This document shows, in pieces, positions 17,075 through 25,460 of a stretch of DNA of 64,000 nucleotides; the stretch's first letter is position 1; every line of letters starts with the position of its first letter. The DNA lies in contig NZ_CP046524.1 of assembly GCF_021497945.1 (NCBI RefSeq), positions 593,501-657,500 on the forward strand, given 5' to 3'. The translations under genes were made by a program, and so were the position numbers. The DNA is from Streptococcus oralis (GTDB taxonomy: Bacteria; Bacillota; Bacilli; Lactobacillales; Streptococcaceae). The notes under the pieces were generated by a model. That model was not told the origin of the DNA. It did not search any database and was given only the letters and a program-made list of their open reading frames with translations.

Positions 17075-18187
17075 ATGAATGATAAAGTAAAATTGTTTGT
17101 CTTGGCAGGGGTCATTCTCCTAGTCCTAACCGGTTTCTATTTTCTATTGATGCGAAATGCAGGGCAGACAGATACATCGCAAATTGAGAAAGCGTCAGTT
17201 AGCCAAGGAGGAAAAACAGTGAAAAAAACAGAGGTTAGTAAAAACGCAGACTTGCACGAGATTTACCTAGCTGGAGGTTGTTTCTGGGGAGTGGAGGAAT
17301 ACTTCTCACGCGTGCCTGGAGTGACAGATGCCGTTTCAGGCTATGCAAATGGTAGAGGGGAAACAACCAAGTACGAATTGATTAACCAAACAGGACATGC
17401 AGAGACTGTCCATGTCACCTATGACGCCAACCAAATTTCCCTCAAAGAAATCCTGCTTCATTACTTCCGCATTATCAATCCAACCAGCAAAAATAAACAA
17501 GGAAATGATGTGGGGACTCAGTATCGTACCGGCGTTTATTACACAGATGACAAGGATTTGGAAGTAATCAATCAAGTCTTTGATGAAGTTGCTAAAAAAT
17601 ATGACCAACCTCTGGCAGTTGAAAAGGAACCCTTGAAAAATTTTGTGGTGGCTGAGGATTATCATCAAGACTACCTCAAGAAAAATCCAAATGGCTACTG
17701 TCATATCAATGTCAATCAGGCTGCATATCCCGTCATCGATGCCAGCAAATATCCTAAACCAAGTGATGAGGAATTGAAAAAGACTTTGTCAACTGAGGAG
17801 TATGCCGTCACCCAGAAAAATCAAACGGAACGAGCTTTTTCCAATCGCTACTGGGATAAATTTGAATCCGGTATCTATGTGGATGTGGCAACTGGTGAAC
17901 CCCTCTTTTCATCAAAGGATAAGTTTGAGTCTGGTTGCGGATGGCCTAGTTTTACCCAACCAATCAGCCCAGATGTTGCTACTTACAAGGAAGATAAGTC
18001 TTACAATATGACGCGTATGGAAGTGCGGAGCCGAGTTGGAGATTCTCACCTTGGTCATGTCTTTACGGATGGACCAAAGGACAAGGGAGGCTTGCGCTAC
18101 TGTATCAATAGTCTTTCTATCCGCTTTATTCCCAAAGACCAAATGGCAGAAAAAGGCTATGCTTATTTACTAGATTATGTTGATTAA
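17075..18187 (+). CDS. msrAB: Bifunctional peptide methionine sulfoxide reductase MsrA/MsrB, membrane anchored
   Basis: 370 residues that repair oxidised methionines (both S and R forms) in surface proteins. An N-terminal membrane anchor (about 5-25, [19 protein letters not shown]) precedes the MsrA domain with the catalytic GGCFWG (C69) and the MsrB domain with ESGCGWPSF and the catalytic RYCINS (C343); [15 protein letters not shown] opens the MsrB part. The MsrB zinc CxxC pairs seen in some families are absent. Third gene of the ccdA-thioredoxin-msrAB relay, 9 nt after the lipoprotein gene. Confidence 0.96.
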   Translation: MNDKVKLFVLAGVILLVLTGFYFLLMRNAGQTDTSQIEKASVSQGGKTVKKTEVSKNADLHEIYLAGGCFWGVEEYFSRVPGVTDAVSGYANGRGETTKYELINQTGHAETVHVTYDANQISLKEILLHYFRIINPTSKNKQGNDVGTQYRTGVYYTDDKDLEVINQVFDEVAKKYDQPLAVEKEPLKNFVVAEDYHQDYLKKNPNGYCHINVNQAAYPVIDASKYPKPSDEELKKTLSTEEYAVTQKNQTERAFSNRYWDKFESGIYVDVATGEPLFSSKDKFESGCGWPSFTQPISPDVATYKEDKSYNMTRMEVRSRVGDSHLGHVFTDGPKDKGGLRYCINSLSIRFIPKDQMAEKGYAYLLDYVD

Positions 18188-18218
18188 GAAGTCTTTCCTA
18201 AGCAGTTAGAGGAGAATT

Positions 18219-18228
18219 TTGCTATACT
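18219..18228 (+). promoter_or_regulatory. Extended -10 promoter for the two-component system
   Basis: TTGCTATACT contains TGC plus TATACT (18223-18228). The predicted start near 18235 leaves about 23 nt of leader with AAGGAG before the ATG at 18258. No clear -35. Confidence 0.65.
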
Positions 18229-18257
18229 GATACTAGTAAGTGATAAAGGAGCAGGGC

Positions 18258-18995
18258 ATGACCTACACAATCTTAATCGTAGAAGATGAGTATCTGGTAA
18301 GACAAGGCTTGACCAAGCTGGTCAATGTAGCAGCCTACGGTATGGAAATCATCGGTCAGGCTGAAAATGGAAGACAGGCTTGGGAATTGATTCAACAACA
18401 AGTGCCGGATATCATTTTAACCGATATCAACATGCCTCAGCTAAATGGCATCCAGTTGGCCAGTCTGGTACGAGAAACCTATCCACAAGTGCATTTGGTC
18501 TTTTTGACAGGTTACGATGATTTTGATTATGCCTTGTCTGCTGTCAAACTCGGTGTCGATGACTATCTGCTCAAGCCCTTTTCTCGTCAGGATATCGAGG
18601 AAATGTTGGGGAAAATCAAGCAAAAACTAGACAAGGAAGAAAAGGAAGAGCAGTTACAAGATTTACTGACCGATAAGTTTGAAGGAAACATAGCCCAGAA
18701 GATCCAGTCCCATCTAGCTGACAGCCAATTCAGTTTAAAGAGCTTGGCCAGTGACTTGGGTTTTAGTTCGACTTATCTGAGCTCCTTGATTAAGAAAGAG
18801 TTGGGCTTACCTTTTCAGGATTACCTGGTGAGAGAGCGTGTCAAACAAGCCAAGCTCTTACTTCTGACCACGGATTTAAAGATTTACGAGATCGCAGAAA
18901 AGGTTGGTTTTGAAGATATGAACTACTTTACCCAACGCTTTAAACAGATTGCAGGTGTGACCCCTCGTCAGTTTAAGAAGGGGGAAGGTCAATGA
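18258..18995 (+). CDS. Response regulator, AraC-type output (YesN family)
   Basis: 245 residues: receiver domain (1-120) with the phospho-acceptor D56 in LTDINMPQLNG and the Lys in LLKPFSRQD, a short linker helix (EEKEEQLQDLL), and a C-terminal AraC double helix-turn-helix (about 150-245) ending IAEKVGFEDMNYFTQRFKQIAGVTPRQFK. I start at the ATG 18258 (AAGGAG at 18246-18250), not the GTG at 18240. The pair matches the pneumococcal RR09/HK09 (ZmpR/ZmpS-type) system found next to the same msrAB operon. It overlaps the kinase gene by 4 nt. Confidence 0.93.
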   Translation: MTYTILIVEDEYLVRQGLTKLVNVAAYGMEIIGQAENGRQAWELIQQQVPDIILTDINMPQLNGIQLASLVRETYPQVHLVFLTGYDDFDYALSAVKLGVDDYLLKPFSRQDIEEMLGKIKQKLDKEEKEEQLQDLLTDKFEGNIAQKIQSHLADSQFSLKSLASDLGFSSTYLSSLIKKELGLPFQDYLVRERVKQAKLLLLTTDLKIYEIAEKVGFEDMNYFTQRFKQIAGVTPRQFKKGEGQ

Positions 18996-20683
18996 AACGT
19001 TCTTCTCTCCTAGTCAGAATGGTTATTTCTATCTTTCTGGTCTTTCTCATTCTCCTGGCTATGGTTGGGACTTTCTACTATCAATCGAGTTCATCAGCCA
19101 TTGAGACTACCATTGAAGGCAATAGTCAAACGACCATTAGCCAGACTAGCCACTTTATTCAGTCTTATATCAAAAAATTAGAAACCACCTCTACCAGTTT
19201 GACCCAGCAGACGGATGTCCTAGCCTATGCTGAGAATCCCAGTCCAGACAAGGTCGAGGGAATCCGAGATTTGTTTTTGACCATCTTAAAGGCAGACCAG
19301 GACTTGAAAACTGTTGTGCTGGTGACTAAATCCGGTCAGATCATTTCTACAGATGATACTGTGCAGATGAAAACCTCCTCAGATATGATGGCTGAGGATT
19401 GGTACCAAAAGGCTATTCACCAGGGGGCTAAGCCAGTTTTAACCCCAGCTCGTAAATCGGATAGTCAGTGGGTTATTTCTGTCACTCAGGAACTTGTTGA
19501 TGCAAAGGGAGCTAATTTGGGCGTGCTTCGTTTGGATATTTCTTATGAAACTCTGGAAGCCTATCTCAACCAACTCCAGTTGGGCCAGCAAGGTTTTGCC
19601 TTTATTATCAATGAAAAGCATGAATTTGTTTATCATCCGCAACACACAGTTTATAGCTCATCTAGCGAAATGGAGGCCATGAAACCCTACATCGAGACGG
19701 GGCAGGGCTATACGCTGGATCACCAATCCTACGTCAGTCAGGAACAGATTACAGGTACTGATTGGACGGTTATAGGCGTGTCTTCGCTGGAGAAGTTAGA
19801 CCAGGTTCGGAGTCAGCTCTTGTGGACCTTGCTTGCTGCTAGTGCCTTATCTCTTCTTGCCTGTCTCTGCTTGGTGTGGTTCAGTCTCAAACGCTGGATT
19901 GCCCCTTTGAAGGATCTGAGAGAAACCATGCTGGAAATTGCTTCTGGTACACAAAATCTGCGTGCTAAAGAAGCTGGTGCCTATGAACTGAGAGAAGTGA
20001 CTCGTCAGTTCAATGCCATGCTGGATCAGATTGATCAGTTGATGGCAGCTATTCGCAGACAGGAAGAAGCGACCCGGCAGTATGAACTTCAAGCACTGTC
20101 GAGCCAGATTAACCCCCATTTTCTCTATAACACCTTGGACACTATCATCTGGATGGCTGAATTTCAGGATAGTCAGCGAGTGGTTCAGGTGACCAAGTCC
20201 TTGGCAACCTATTTCCGCTTGGCGCTCAATCAAGGAAAGGATTTGATTTCTCTTTCTGATGAAATCAATCATGTCCGCCAGTACCTCTTTATCCAGAAAC
20301 AACGCTATGGGAATAAGCTGGAATATGAAATTGATGAAAATTCTGTCTTTGATAATTTAGTATTGCCTAAACTGGTGCTACAACCCCTTGTAGAAAATGC
20401 CCTTTATCACGGCATCAAGGAGAAAGATGGACAGGGACATATTAAAGTTTCCGTCCAGAAAAAGGATTCAGGGCTTGTCATCCGCATTGAGGATGATGGT
20501 GTTGGTTTCCAAGCTACTAGCGATAGTAGTCAAAGTCAGCTCAAACGTGGGGGAGTTGGTCTTCAAAATGTTGACCAACGGCTCAAACTTCATTTTGGAG
20601 AAGATTACCAAATGAAGATTGATTCTATTCCCTCAAAAGGGACGACAGTTGAAATATACATAAATGGAATAGAAACTAGCTAA
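18992..20683 (+). CDS. Sensor histidine kinase, YesM / LytS-type
   Basis: 563 residues. Membrane helix 1 (about 8-30), an extracellular sensor region of about 250 residues that reads as a double-Cache-like domain, membrane helix 2 (about 275-300), a HAMP linker, then a His_kinase domain with H376 in SSQINPHFLYNTLD and an HATPase domain with PLVENALYHGIK and GVGLQNVDQRL. YesM-type kinases of this form mostly sense sugars or extracellular small ligands; the signal is unknown. ATGA overlap with the regulator gene. A terminator-like hairpin follows. Confidence 0.93.
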   Translation: MKRSSLLVRMVISIFLVFLILLAMVGTFYYQSSSSAIETTIEGNSQTTISQTSHFIQSYIKKLETTSTSLTQQTDVLAYAENPSPDKVEGIRDLFLTILKADQDLKTVVLVTKSGQIISTDDTVQMKTSSDMMAEDWYQKAIHQGAKPVLTPARKSDSQWVISVTQELVDAKGANLGVLRLDISYETLEAYLNQLQLGQQGFAFIINEKHEFVYHPQHTVYSSSSEMEAMKPYIETGQGYTLDHQSYVSQEQITGTDWTVIGVSSLEKLDQVRSQLLWTLLAASALSLLACLCLVWFSLKRWIAPLKDLRETMLEIASGTQNLRAKEAGAYELREVTRQFNAMLDQIDQLMAAIRRQEEATRQYELQALSSQINPHFLYNTLDTIIWMAEFQDSQRVVQVTKSLATYFRLALNQGKDLISLSDEINHVRQYLFIQKQRYGNKLEYEIDENSVFDNLVLPKLVLQPLVENALYHGIKEKDGQGHIKVSVQKKDSGLVIRIEDDGVGFQATSDSSQSQLKRGGVGLQNVDQRLKLHFGEDYQMKIDSIPSKGTTVEIYINGIETS

Positions 20684-20708
20684 CTCCCAGTCAATTCTGG
20701 GAGTTTTA
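20682..20708 (+). terminator. Probable terminator after the kinase gene
   Basis: AACTCCCAG (20682-20690) pairs with CTGGGAGTT (20697-20705); the T-run is short (TTTT then AC). Confidence 0.7.
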
Positions 20709-20737
20709 CTTTGAAAAATTAGAATGATTAGTTGGCC

Positions 20738-20766
20738 TTGATAAAATCCGTAAAAAAAGATATGAT
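20738..20766 (+). promoter_or_regulatory. Sigma-A promoter for the DUF436 gene
   Basis: TTGATA (20738-20743), 17 nt, TATGAT (20761-20766). Confidence 0.75.
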
Positions 20767-20792
20767 AGATAGTGACAAAAGAGGTATCAAGT

Positions 20793-21356
20793 ATGAAGGA
20801 AAAAGACATTCAAAGAGGAACAAGCCAGATTGTAGAAGATGTATTAGAAAAGGCCAATTTGAAGCAAGGATCTATCTTTGTTTTGGGCCTTTCTTCTAGT
20901 GAGGTGATAGGTGGTCAGATTGGCAAGGAATCTAGCCAAGAAATTGGGGAAATCATTGTGAAGACGCTTCTGGCTATCCTAAAAGAAAAGAGAATTCATC
21001 TAGCCGTTCAAGGTTGTGAACACGTCAATCGTGCCCTCGTCGTTGAACGTCAGGTGGCGGAGCAGTTTGGGCTAGAAATCGTCAGTGTCCTTCCTACCCT
21101 TCATGCAGGAGGTTCAGGTCAGTTGGCAGCCTTCAAGTTTATGAAGGATCCAGTTGAGGTTGAATTTATCAAGGCTCATGCTGGATTGGATATCGGAGAC
21201 ACTGCAATTGGCATGCATGTCAAGCATGTGCAGGTTCCGATTCGTCCTGTACTACGTGAGATTGGGCATGCCCATGTAACGGCTCTTGCAAGTCGTCCAA
21301 AACTCATCGGTGGTGCGCGTGCGCAGTATCCAGAAGACTTCATAAGAAAGTCATAA
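20793..21356 (+). CDS. TIGR01440 / DUF436 (YwlG-like) family protein
   Basis: 187 residues, usual length for this conserved Firmicute family of unknown function. Recognisable features are [19 protein letters not shown] near 32-50, [13 protein letters not shown] near 76-88, [13 protein letters not shown] near 109-121 and the C-terminal [22 protein letters not shown]. The Cys/His/Glu cluster in GCEHVNRA looks like an active or metal site. I start at ATG 20793 with GAGGTA upstream; a GTG at 20772 is too close to the -10 box to be used. No membrane segment. Not linked by operon to an obvious pathway. Confidence 0.88.
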   Translation: MKEKDIQRGTSQIVEDVLEKANLKQGSIFVLGLSSSEVIGGQIGKESSQEIGEIIVKTLLAILKEKRIHLAVQGCEHVNRALVVERQVAEQFGLEIVSVLPTLHAGGSGQLAAFKFMKDPVEVEFIKAHAGLDIGDTAIGMHVKHVQVPIRPVLREIGHAHVTALASRPKLIGGARAQYPEDFIRKS

Positions 21357-21412
21357 GTGGGCGGAGAATGATCATAAGTTAGAGAGATAGTTCAAGTATA
21401 TAGAGGTTAAAT

Positions 21413-21940
21413 ATGGAAAATTGTGTTTATATTATTTCGGGTCCCCCAGGTGTTGGAAAGAGTACTGTCAGCAAAGAGTTGGCCTATTCTTTTGACAAAA
21501 GTGCAGTTATAGAGGGGGATATGATTTACTTAATGATAAAAAGTGGTCTCGTAGCTCCTTGGGAAGATGATGGATTTTATATGGATTTGTTCTGGGATAA
21601 TATCATCAGTCTGACCAATAATTTCTTGAACAGTGGCATTACTGTCGTGATAGAGTATGTCATATTTGAAGATCAACTGAAGAAAATTGCAGCCTTCTTA
21701 AAAGAAAAACAAATTAAGCTAAAATATTGTGTCCTAATAGCAGAAGAAGAAACCTTGAAAGATAGGGATTCTTCTCGGAAAGAAATTGAGAGAACAGGCG
21801 ATTTATCAATCCAAGCGAGAAATGACTTCTTAGCTAAGAATAGTAAGAAACGTCATTTTCTGTATACGGATGATTTAGATGTCAAAGAAACGGTAGGCAT
21901 CATTAAAACTTCAAATCAATTTTTAATTTCTGAACAGTAA
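21413..21940 (+). CDS. P-loop kinase-like ATPase (small AAA / shikimate-kinase-like fold)
   Basis: 175 residues. Walker A is GPPGVGKST at residues 10-18, followed by EGDMIYLMI near 35 (possible acceptor Asp) and ARNDFLAKNS with RDSSRKEIERTG as a lid-like Arg segment (about 120-145). This matches small nucleotide or sugar kinases and zeta-toxin-like P-loop proteins; the substrate is unknown. AGAGG precedes the ATG. No partner antitoxin is adjacent, so a toxin role is not supported. A terminator follows its stop codon. Confidence 0.82.
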   Translation: MENCVYIISGPPGVGKSTVSKELAYSFDKSAVIEGDMIYLMIKSGLVAPWEDDGFYMDLFWDNIISLTNNFLNSGITVVIEYVIFEDQLKKIAAFLKEKQIKLKYCVLIAEEETLKDRDSSRKEIERTGDLSIQARNDFLAKNSKKRHFLYTDDLDVKETVGIIKTSNQFLISEQ

Positions 21941-21991
21941 AAGACAGAGAGAGTAAGGGTATAGAAACCATTACTTCCTCTGTTCTTTTTT
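21939..21991 (+). terminator. Rho-independent terminator after the kinase-like gene
   Basis: AAAAGACAGAG..GAGTAA pairs imperfectly with TTACT..CTCTGTTCTTTT and is followed by a T-run. The loop is about 14 nt. Confidence 0.7.
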
Positions 21992-22022
21992 GTTGAATTT
22001 TTGTGTAAAGTGCTCCAAATAA

Positions 22023-22121
22023 GACCAGTTTTTACAAGAAGAAGGGGTGCTATCTGATGGAGAATTGCCAAAAGTAGAAAAAAGCAACTTAGAGAAGATT
22101 TTCCGTTATAGAAATCAGTAA
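22023..22121 (+). pseudogene. Possible remnant of a coding region (no start codon)
   Basis: An open stretch of 32 codons ending in TAA reads as a protein-like tail (GVLSDGELPKVEKSNLEKIF, then RYRNQ). It has no usable start codon or ribosome site and follows a stop in frame. It may be the 3' end of a decayed gene in the 234-nt gap before pabB. A chance A-rich reading frame is a real alternative. Confidence 0.25.
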
Positions 22122-22124
22122 ACA

Positions 22125-22158
22125 AAGCTGGATTTAGCTGTTCTAGGTCGGCTTTTTT
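22125..22158 (+). terminator. Weak terminator-like hairpin before pabB
   Basis: AGCTG (22136-22140) or AAGCTG (22125-22130) can pair with CGGCT(T) ending at 22154; six T's follow. Confidence 0.5.
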
Positions 22159-22159
22159 G

Positions 22160-22168
22160 TGCTATACT
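22160..22168 (+). promoter_or_regulatory. Extended -10 promoter placing +1 at the pabB ATG
   Basis: TGCTATACT (TGn plus TATACT, 22163-22168). Standard spacing puts +1 at 22175, the A of the pabB ATG. No ribosome site lies upstream, so the message looks leaderless. Confidence 0.65.
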
Positions 22169-22174
22169 TAAGAT

Positions 22175-23896
22175 ATGCATAGAAAAACAGTGATTGATTT
22201 TAAAGCTTTGGGCGAGAGATACATCTTTACCCAGCCGATCAAAGAGTTAAAAACGAGAGATTTAGCAGAAGTAGCAGACTTGCTGGCGCAAGTGGAAAGC
22301 TACCAAGAGCAAGGCTATTATGTGGTGGGCTACGTCAGTTACGAGGCTGCACCTGCTTTTGAGGAGAAACTAGCAGTTCATAAGGCTCCCCTACTGGGCG
22401 AGTACTTGCTTTACTTTACAGTTCATGATAGGGTGGAAACATCGTCTATTCCTCTGACTTATGAGGAAGTAGATCTGCCTTCAAAGTGGCAAGAAGTAAC
22501 ATCTGCGACAGACTATGAAAAGGCGATTGCCCAGATTCACCATCATTTGCGTCAGGGGGATACCTACCAGGTCAACTACACTGTCCAACTCAAGCAAGAT
22601 TTAAGTGCCAATCCCTTTGCCATCTACAATCGCATGGTGGTAGAGCAGGAAGCGGGCTACAATGCCTATGTGGAACATGACGAGATGGCAGTGATTTCCA
22701 TGAGTCCAGAGCTCTTTTTTGAGCAAAATGACCGTGAGTTGACTACGCGACCAATGAAGGGAACGACTCAGCGCGGGTTGACCGACCAAGAAGATTTAGA
22801 ACAGGCTAGTTGGTTGGAGCAGGATCCCAAAAATCGATCTGAAAATATGATGATTGTGGACCTCTTGCGAAATGATATGAACCGTATTTCTGAAGTGGGC
22901 AGTGAATATGTGGAGTGTCTGTGCCAAGTGGAGCAGTATTCAACTGTTTGGCAAATGACTTCGACCATCAAGAGTCAGTTGCGAGAGGATGTGGACTTGG
23001 TTGCCATTTTTCGCTCTCTCTTTCCTTGTGGTTCCATAACGGGTGCACCCAAAATTGCGACCATGGAAATCATCAAGAACTTGGAGCCACAACCCAGAGG
23101 AGTCTACTGCGGAACGATTGGTCTCTTGCTTCCAAATGGGCGACGGATTTTTAATGTCGCCATTCGGACCATTCAATTCTATAAGGGCCAAGCAATCTAT
23201 GGAGTGGGTGGTGGCATTACTTGGGATAGTACTTGGGAATCTGAATACCGAGAGGTTCATCAAAAGGCGGCTGTTCTCTATCGTAAACAAGCTCGTTTCA
23301 AACTGATTTCAACCGGAAAAATTAGCCAGAAGAGCTTGCTGTTTGAAGATCAACATCTGGAAAGACTGACAAAGGCGAGTCGCTATTTTGCCTATCCTTT
23401 TGATCCAGAAGAACTGAGGCATAAGATAGAGGAAGAGTGTCAAGCTTGTGATGCTAATCAAGACTATCGTTTGCGAATTTCTCTCAGCAAATCTGGAGAG
23501 ATAGAATTCAGTCGCCAAATCTTAACACCCCTTAGTCCAAGCTTCTGCCAAGCCAAACTTTGCCTGCAGGAAGCGGATTTGAATCAATCCTTTACCTACT
23601 TCAAAACCACTCACCGACCACATTTGAACCTAGGGGAACAGGAAATTATTTACCATAATGCAGCGGGAGAGCTATTGGAAACGTCTATCGGGAATCTAGC
23701 TCTGAAAATCGCTGGAAAACTTTACACACCACCTACCAGTCTAGGAATTTTGCCAGGAATCTATCGTCGGCATTTGCTAGGAAAAGGACAGGTAGAAGAG
23801 AAAATTCTGACTTTGGCAGACTTGAACCAAGCAGAAGCTGTATTCGGCTGTAATGCGGTCAGAGGTTTGTATGAGTTGGAATTGAGGGAAAAATAA
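22175..23896 (+). CDS. pabB: Aminodeoxychorismate synthase component I fused to aminodeoxychorismate lyase
   Basis: 573 residues making p-aminobenzoate for folate. The N-terminal part (to about 370) is the chorismate-utilising PabB enzyme, with MKGTTQRG near 194, MIVDLLRNDMNRIS near 228 and the signature PCGSITGAPKIATMEII near 285-301. The C-terminal part (about 385-573) is a PabC-like PLP lyase fold: FEDQHLERLTKASRYFAYPF, a PLP-site-like ETSIGNLALKIAGKLYTPP, and VFGCNAVRGLYEL. So synthase and lyase steps are fused; the glutaminase PabA is not here. The message appears leaderless. The hydrolase gene starts immediately after the stop codon. Confidence 0.94.
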   Translation: MHRKTVIDFKALGERYIFTQPIKELKTRDLAEVADLLAQVESYQEQGYYVVGYVSYEAAPAFEEKLAVHKAPLLGEYLLYFTVHDRVETSSIPLTYEEVDLPSKWQEVTSATDYEKAIAQIHHHLRQGDTYQVNYTVQLKQDLSANPFAIYNRMVVEQEAGYNAYVEHDEMAVISMSPELFFEQNDRELTTRPMKGTTQRGLTDQEDLEQASWLEQDPKNRSENMMIVDLLRNDMNRISEVGSEYVECLCQVEQYSTVWQMTSTIKSQLREDVDLVAIFRSLFPCGSITGAPKIATMEIIKNLEPQPRGVYCGTIGLLLPNGRRIFNVAIRTIQFYKGQAIYGVGGGITWDSTWESEYREVHQKAAVLYRKQARFKLISTGKISQKSLLFEDQHLERLTKASRYFAYPFDPEELRHKIEEECQACDANQDYRLRISLSKSGEIEFSRQILTPLSPSFCQAKLCLQEADLNQSFTYFKTTHRPHLNLGEQEIIYHNAAGELLETSIGNLALKIAGKLYTPPTSLGILPGIYRRHLLGKGQVEEKILTLADLNQAEAVFGCNAVRGLYELELREK

Positions 23897-24514
23897 ATGA
23901 AATTGATATTTTTACATGGCTTAGGTCAGACAGCCGCAAGCTGGAAGGAAGTTCAGGATCTACTTGCCGATCATCCTTCTGAGGCCCTTGAATTGTTTCC
24001 TGTGGGAGTTGGTTCTTATCAGGAAGCCAAAAAACGGATAGCTAAATACCTATCAGAGGAGAAGAAACATTTTGTTTTAATCGGTTTATCCCTAGGTGCT
24101 ACTCTTGCACTAGAGCTTTCAAGTTACGATTTGCCAAATCTTCAAGGTTTAGTCTTGTCAGGCTGTCCAGTGAAACTAGCAGGTAATATCTTGTTTAGAA
24201 TCCAGTTGATGATTTTTAAACTACTTCCAAAAAGTTTTTTTGAAAAGCAGGGAGCAGACAAAGCGCTCATGGTTGGTGTTTCTGAGGAATTGAAAACACT
24301 TGATTTAACCCAAGTAGCACAGAATTGTTACTATCCAACCTTGCTAATTTGTGGTAGCCAAGACAAGCCTAATCTCAGTTCTATGAGAGGCCTTCATCAA
24401 TTGATGTCAGATTCTAAGTTGCAGATTATTCCTGACGGTCCTCACACACTGAACACTGACAAACCGAAGGAGTTTGCAGAAAAGACTAGAAGTTTTCTTG
24501 AATTGCTGGAATAA
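23897..24514 (+). CDS. Alpha/beta hydrolase
   Basis: 205 residues. The fold opens with LIFLHGLGQTAASW (oxyanion HG), the nucleophile elbow is IGLSLGAT (Ser about residue 67), and the likely acid and His are in LLICGSQDKPN and GPHTLNTDKP near the C-terminus. A small cytoplasmic esterase or lipase-like enzyme; substrate unknown. The ATG directly abuts the pabB stop (TAAATG), with only a weak ribosome site, so expression is probably coupled to pabB. No link to folate synthesis is proposed. Confidence 0.88.
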   Translation: MKLIFLHGLGQTAASWKEVQDLLADHPSEALELFPVGVGSYQEAKKRIAKYLSEEKKHFVLIGLSLGATLALELSSYDLPNLQGLVLSGCPVKLAGNILFRIQLMIFKLLPKSFFEKQGADKALMVGVSEELKTLDLTQVAQNCYYPTLLICGSQDKPNLSSMRGLHQLMSDSKLQIIPDGPHTLNTDKPKEFAEKTRSFLELLE

Positions 24515-24563
24515 GTCTGGTAAAATAAAAGCGAAAACGGTATCAAAAAAGGAGAGAATAATG

Positions 24564-24571
24564 AAAAAAAA
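24564..24571 (+). other. Poly(A)8 tract that puts the signal peptide out of frame
   Basis: After a good ribosome site (GGAGAG at 24551-24556) and ATG at 24561, eight A's lead to an early stop (MKKKFC then TAA). One more A would give MKKKVLLKVAFAALLVWG, a normal signal peptide joined in frame to the choline-binding protein. Confidence 0.85.
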
Positions 24572-24574
24572 GTT

Positions 24575-25360
24575 TTGCTAAAAGTGGCTTTTGCTGCCCT
24601 TCTAGTTTGGGGACTATTTACCGAACCAGTTACTGCAGAGGAAAATATTCATTTTTCTAGTTGTAGAGAAGCATGGGAAAATGGTTACTCTGATATTCAT
24701 AGAGGAGAACCAGGTTACTCTTCTAAACTAGATCGTGATGGTGATGGGATAGCTTGTGAACGTGCCAATGCACCTCGGGGAGTCTTTAAACCACGCCAGT
24801 CGGGTTCGCAATCCAATGTCACAGCTAGCGAATGGGTCAAACAGGACGGTTATTGGTATTATTTTGCTGAAAATGGGCATGCAGTTAGGAATACTTGGCA
24901 AGGTAGCTATTACCTTAAGTCAGATGGCAAGATGGCAGCCAGCGAGTGGATTTATGATGCTAGCTATCAATCTTGGTACTATCTAAAATCCGACGGTTCT
25001 TATGCGAGAAATACTTGGCAGGGAAGCTACTACCTTAAATCAAATGGTAAGATGGCAGCAGGTGAATGGCTATATGATTCCTATTATCAATCGTGGTATT
25101 ATCTAAAAGAGGACGGAGCTTACGCCCGTAACGCTTGGCAAGGAAGCTATTATCTCAAGTCGAATGGTAAGATGGCAGCAAGTGAATGGGTTTATGACAC
25201 CAGTTATCAAGCATGGTACTACCTAAAATCCAATGGTGTTTATGCTAGAAACACTTGGCAAGGGAACTATTACCTCAAATCAGATGGTAAAATGGCAAAG
25301 AATGAGCGAGTTGATGGTGGCAGATACTACGTAGATGGTTCTGGCCTTTGGAAACCATAA
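24575..25360 (+). CDS. Excalibur-domain choline-binding surface protein, frameshifted at its start
   Basis: As sequenced the open frame begins at a TTG (24575) with no good ribosome site; the true start is very likely the ATG at 24561, one base out of frame across an A8 tract. The encoded protein has a signal-peptide core ending near VTAEEN, an Excalibur calcium-binding domain (SSCREAWENGYSDIHRG, then DRDGDGIACER with the DxDxDG loop and two Cys), and about eight choline/cell-wall-binding motifs of the WYYLKxDGxYAR and W..YYLKSDGKMA type, arranged as 40-residue pairs. It would bind phosphocholine on teichoic acid. Frameshift could be real, phase-variable or a sequencing error. Confidence 0.85.
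   Translation: MLKVAFAALLVWGLFTEPVTAEENIHFSSCREAWENGYSDIHRGEPGYSSKLDRDGDGIACERANAPRGVFKPRQSGSQSNVTASEWVKQDGYWYYFAENGHAVRNTWQGSYYLKSDGKMAASEWIYDASYQSWYYLKSDGSYARNTWQGSYYLKSNGKMAAGEWLYDSYYQSWYYLKEDGAYARNAWQGSYYLKSNGKMAASEWVYDTSYQAWYYLKSNGVYARNTWQGNYYLKSDGKMAKNERVDGGRYYVDGSGLWKP
24894..25313 (+). repeat. 120-bp tandem repeat (40 residues) in the choline-binding protein
   Basis: CTTGGCA followed by the YYLKS segment recurs at 24894, 25014, 25134 and 25254, a period of exactly 120 nt; the last unit is partial. Each unit encodes two choline-binding motifs. Copies differ at scattered, mostly silent positions. Confidence 0.85.
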
Positions 25361-25394
25361 ATCAGAATAATTTCTAGGAAGTTAATGCAAACCT

Positions 25395-25423
25395 TTGCAC
25401 AAAACAGACGATTCTGTTATACT
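25395..25423 (+). promoter_or_regulatory. Sigma-A promoter for gki
   Basis: TTGCAC (25395-25400), 17 nt, TATACT (25418-25423) with extended TGT. Confidence 0.8.
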
Positions 25424-25460
25424 ATATCTGTAAGCATTTTCAATTAAAAAGGAGAAGACG

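Noticed and set aside
18240..18257. GTG start for the response regulator
   Set aside because: No ribosome site ahead of it; AAGGAG precedes ATG 18258, and the fold begins there.
21413..21940. Zeta-like toxin
   Set aside because: No antitoxin gene alongside; only a P-loop is shared.
24890..25330. Regular 120-bp repeat as a CRISPR-like array
   Set aside because: It is coding, encodes choline-binding motifs and has no unique spacers.
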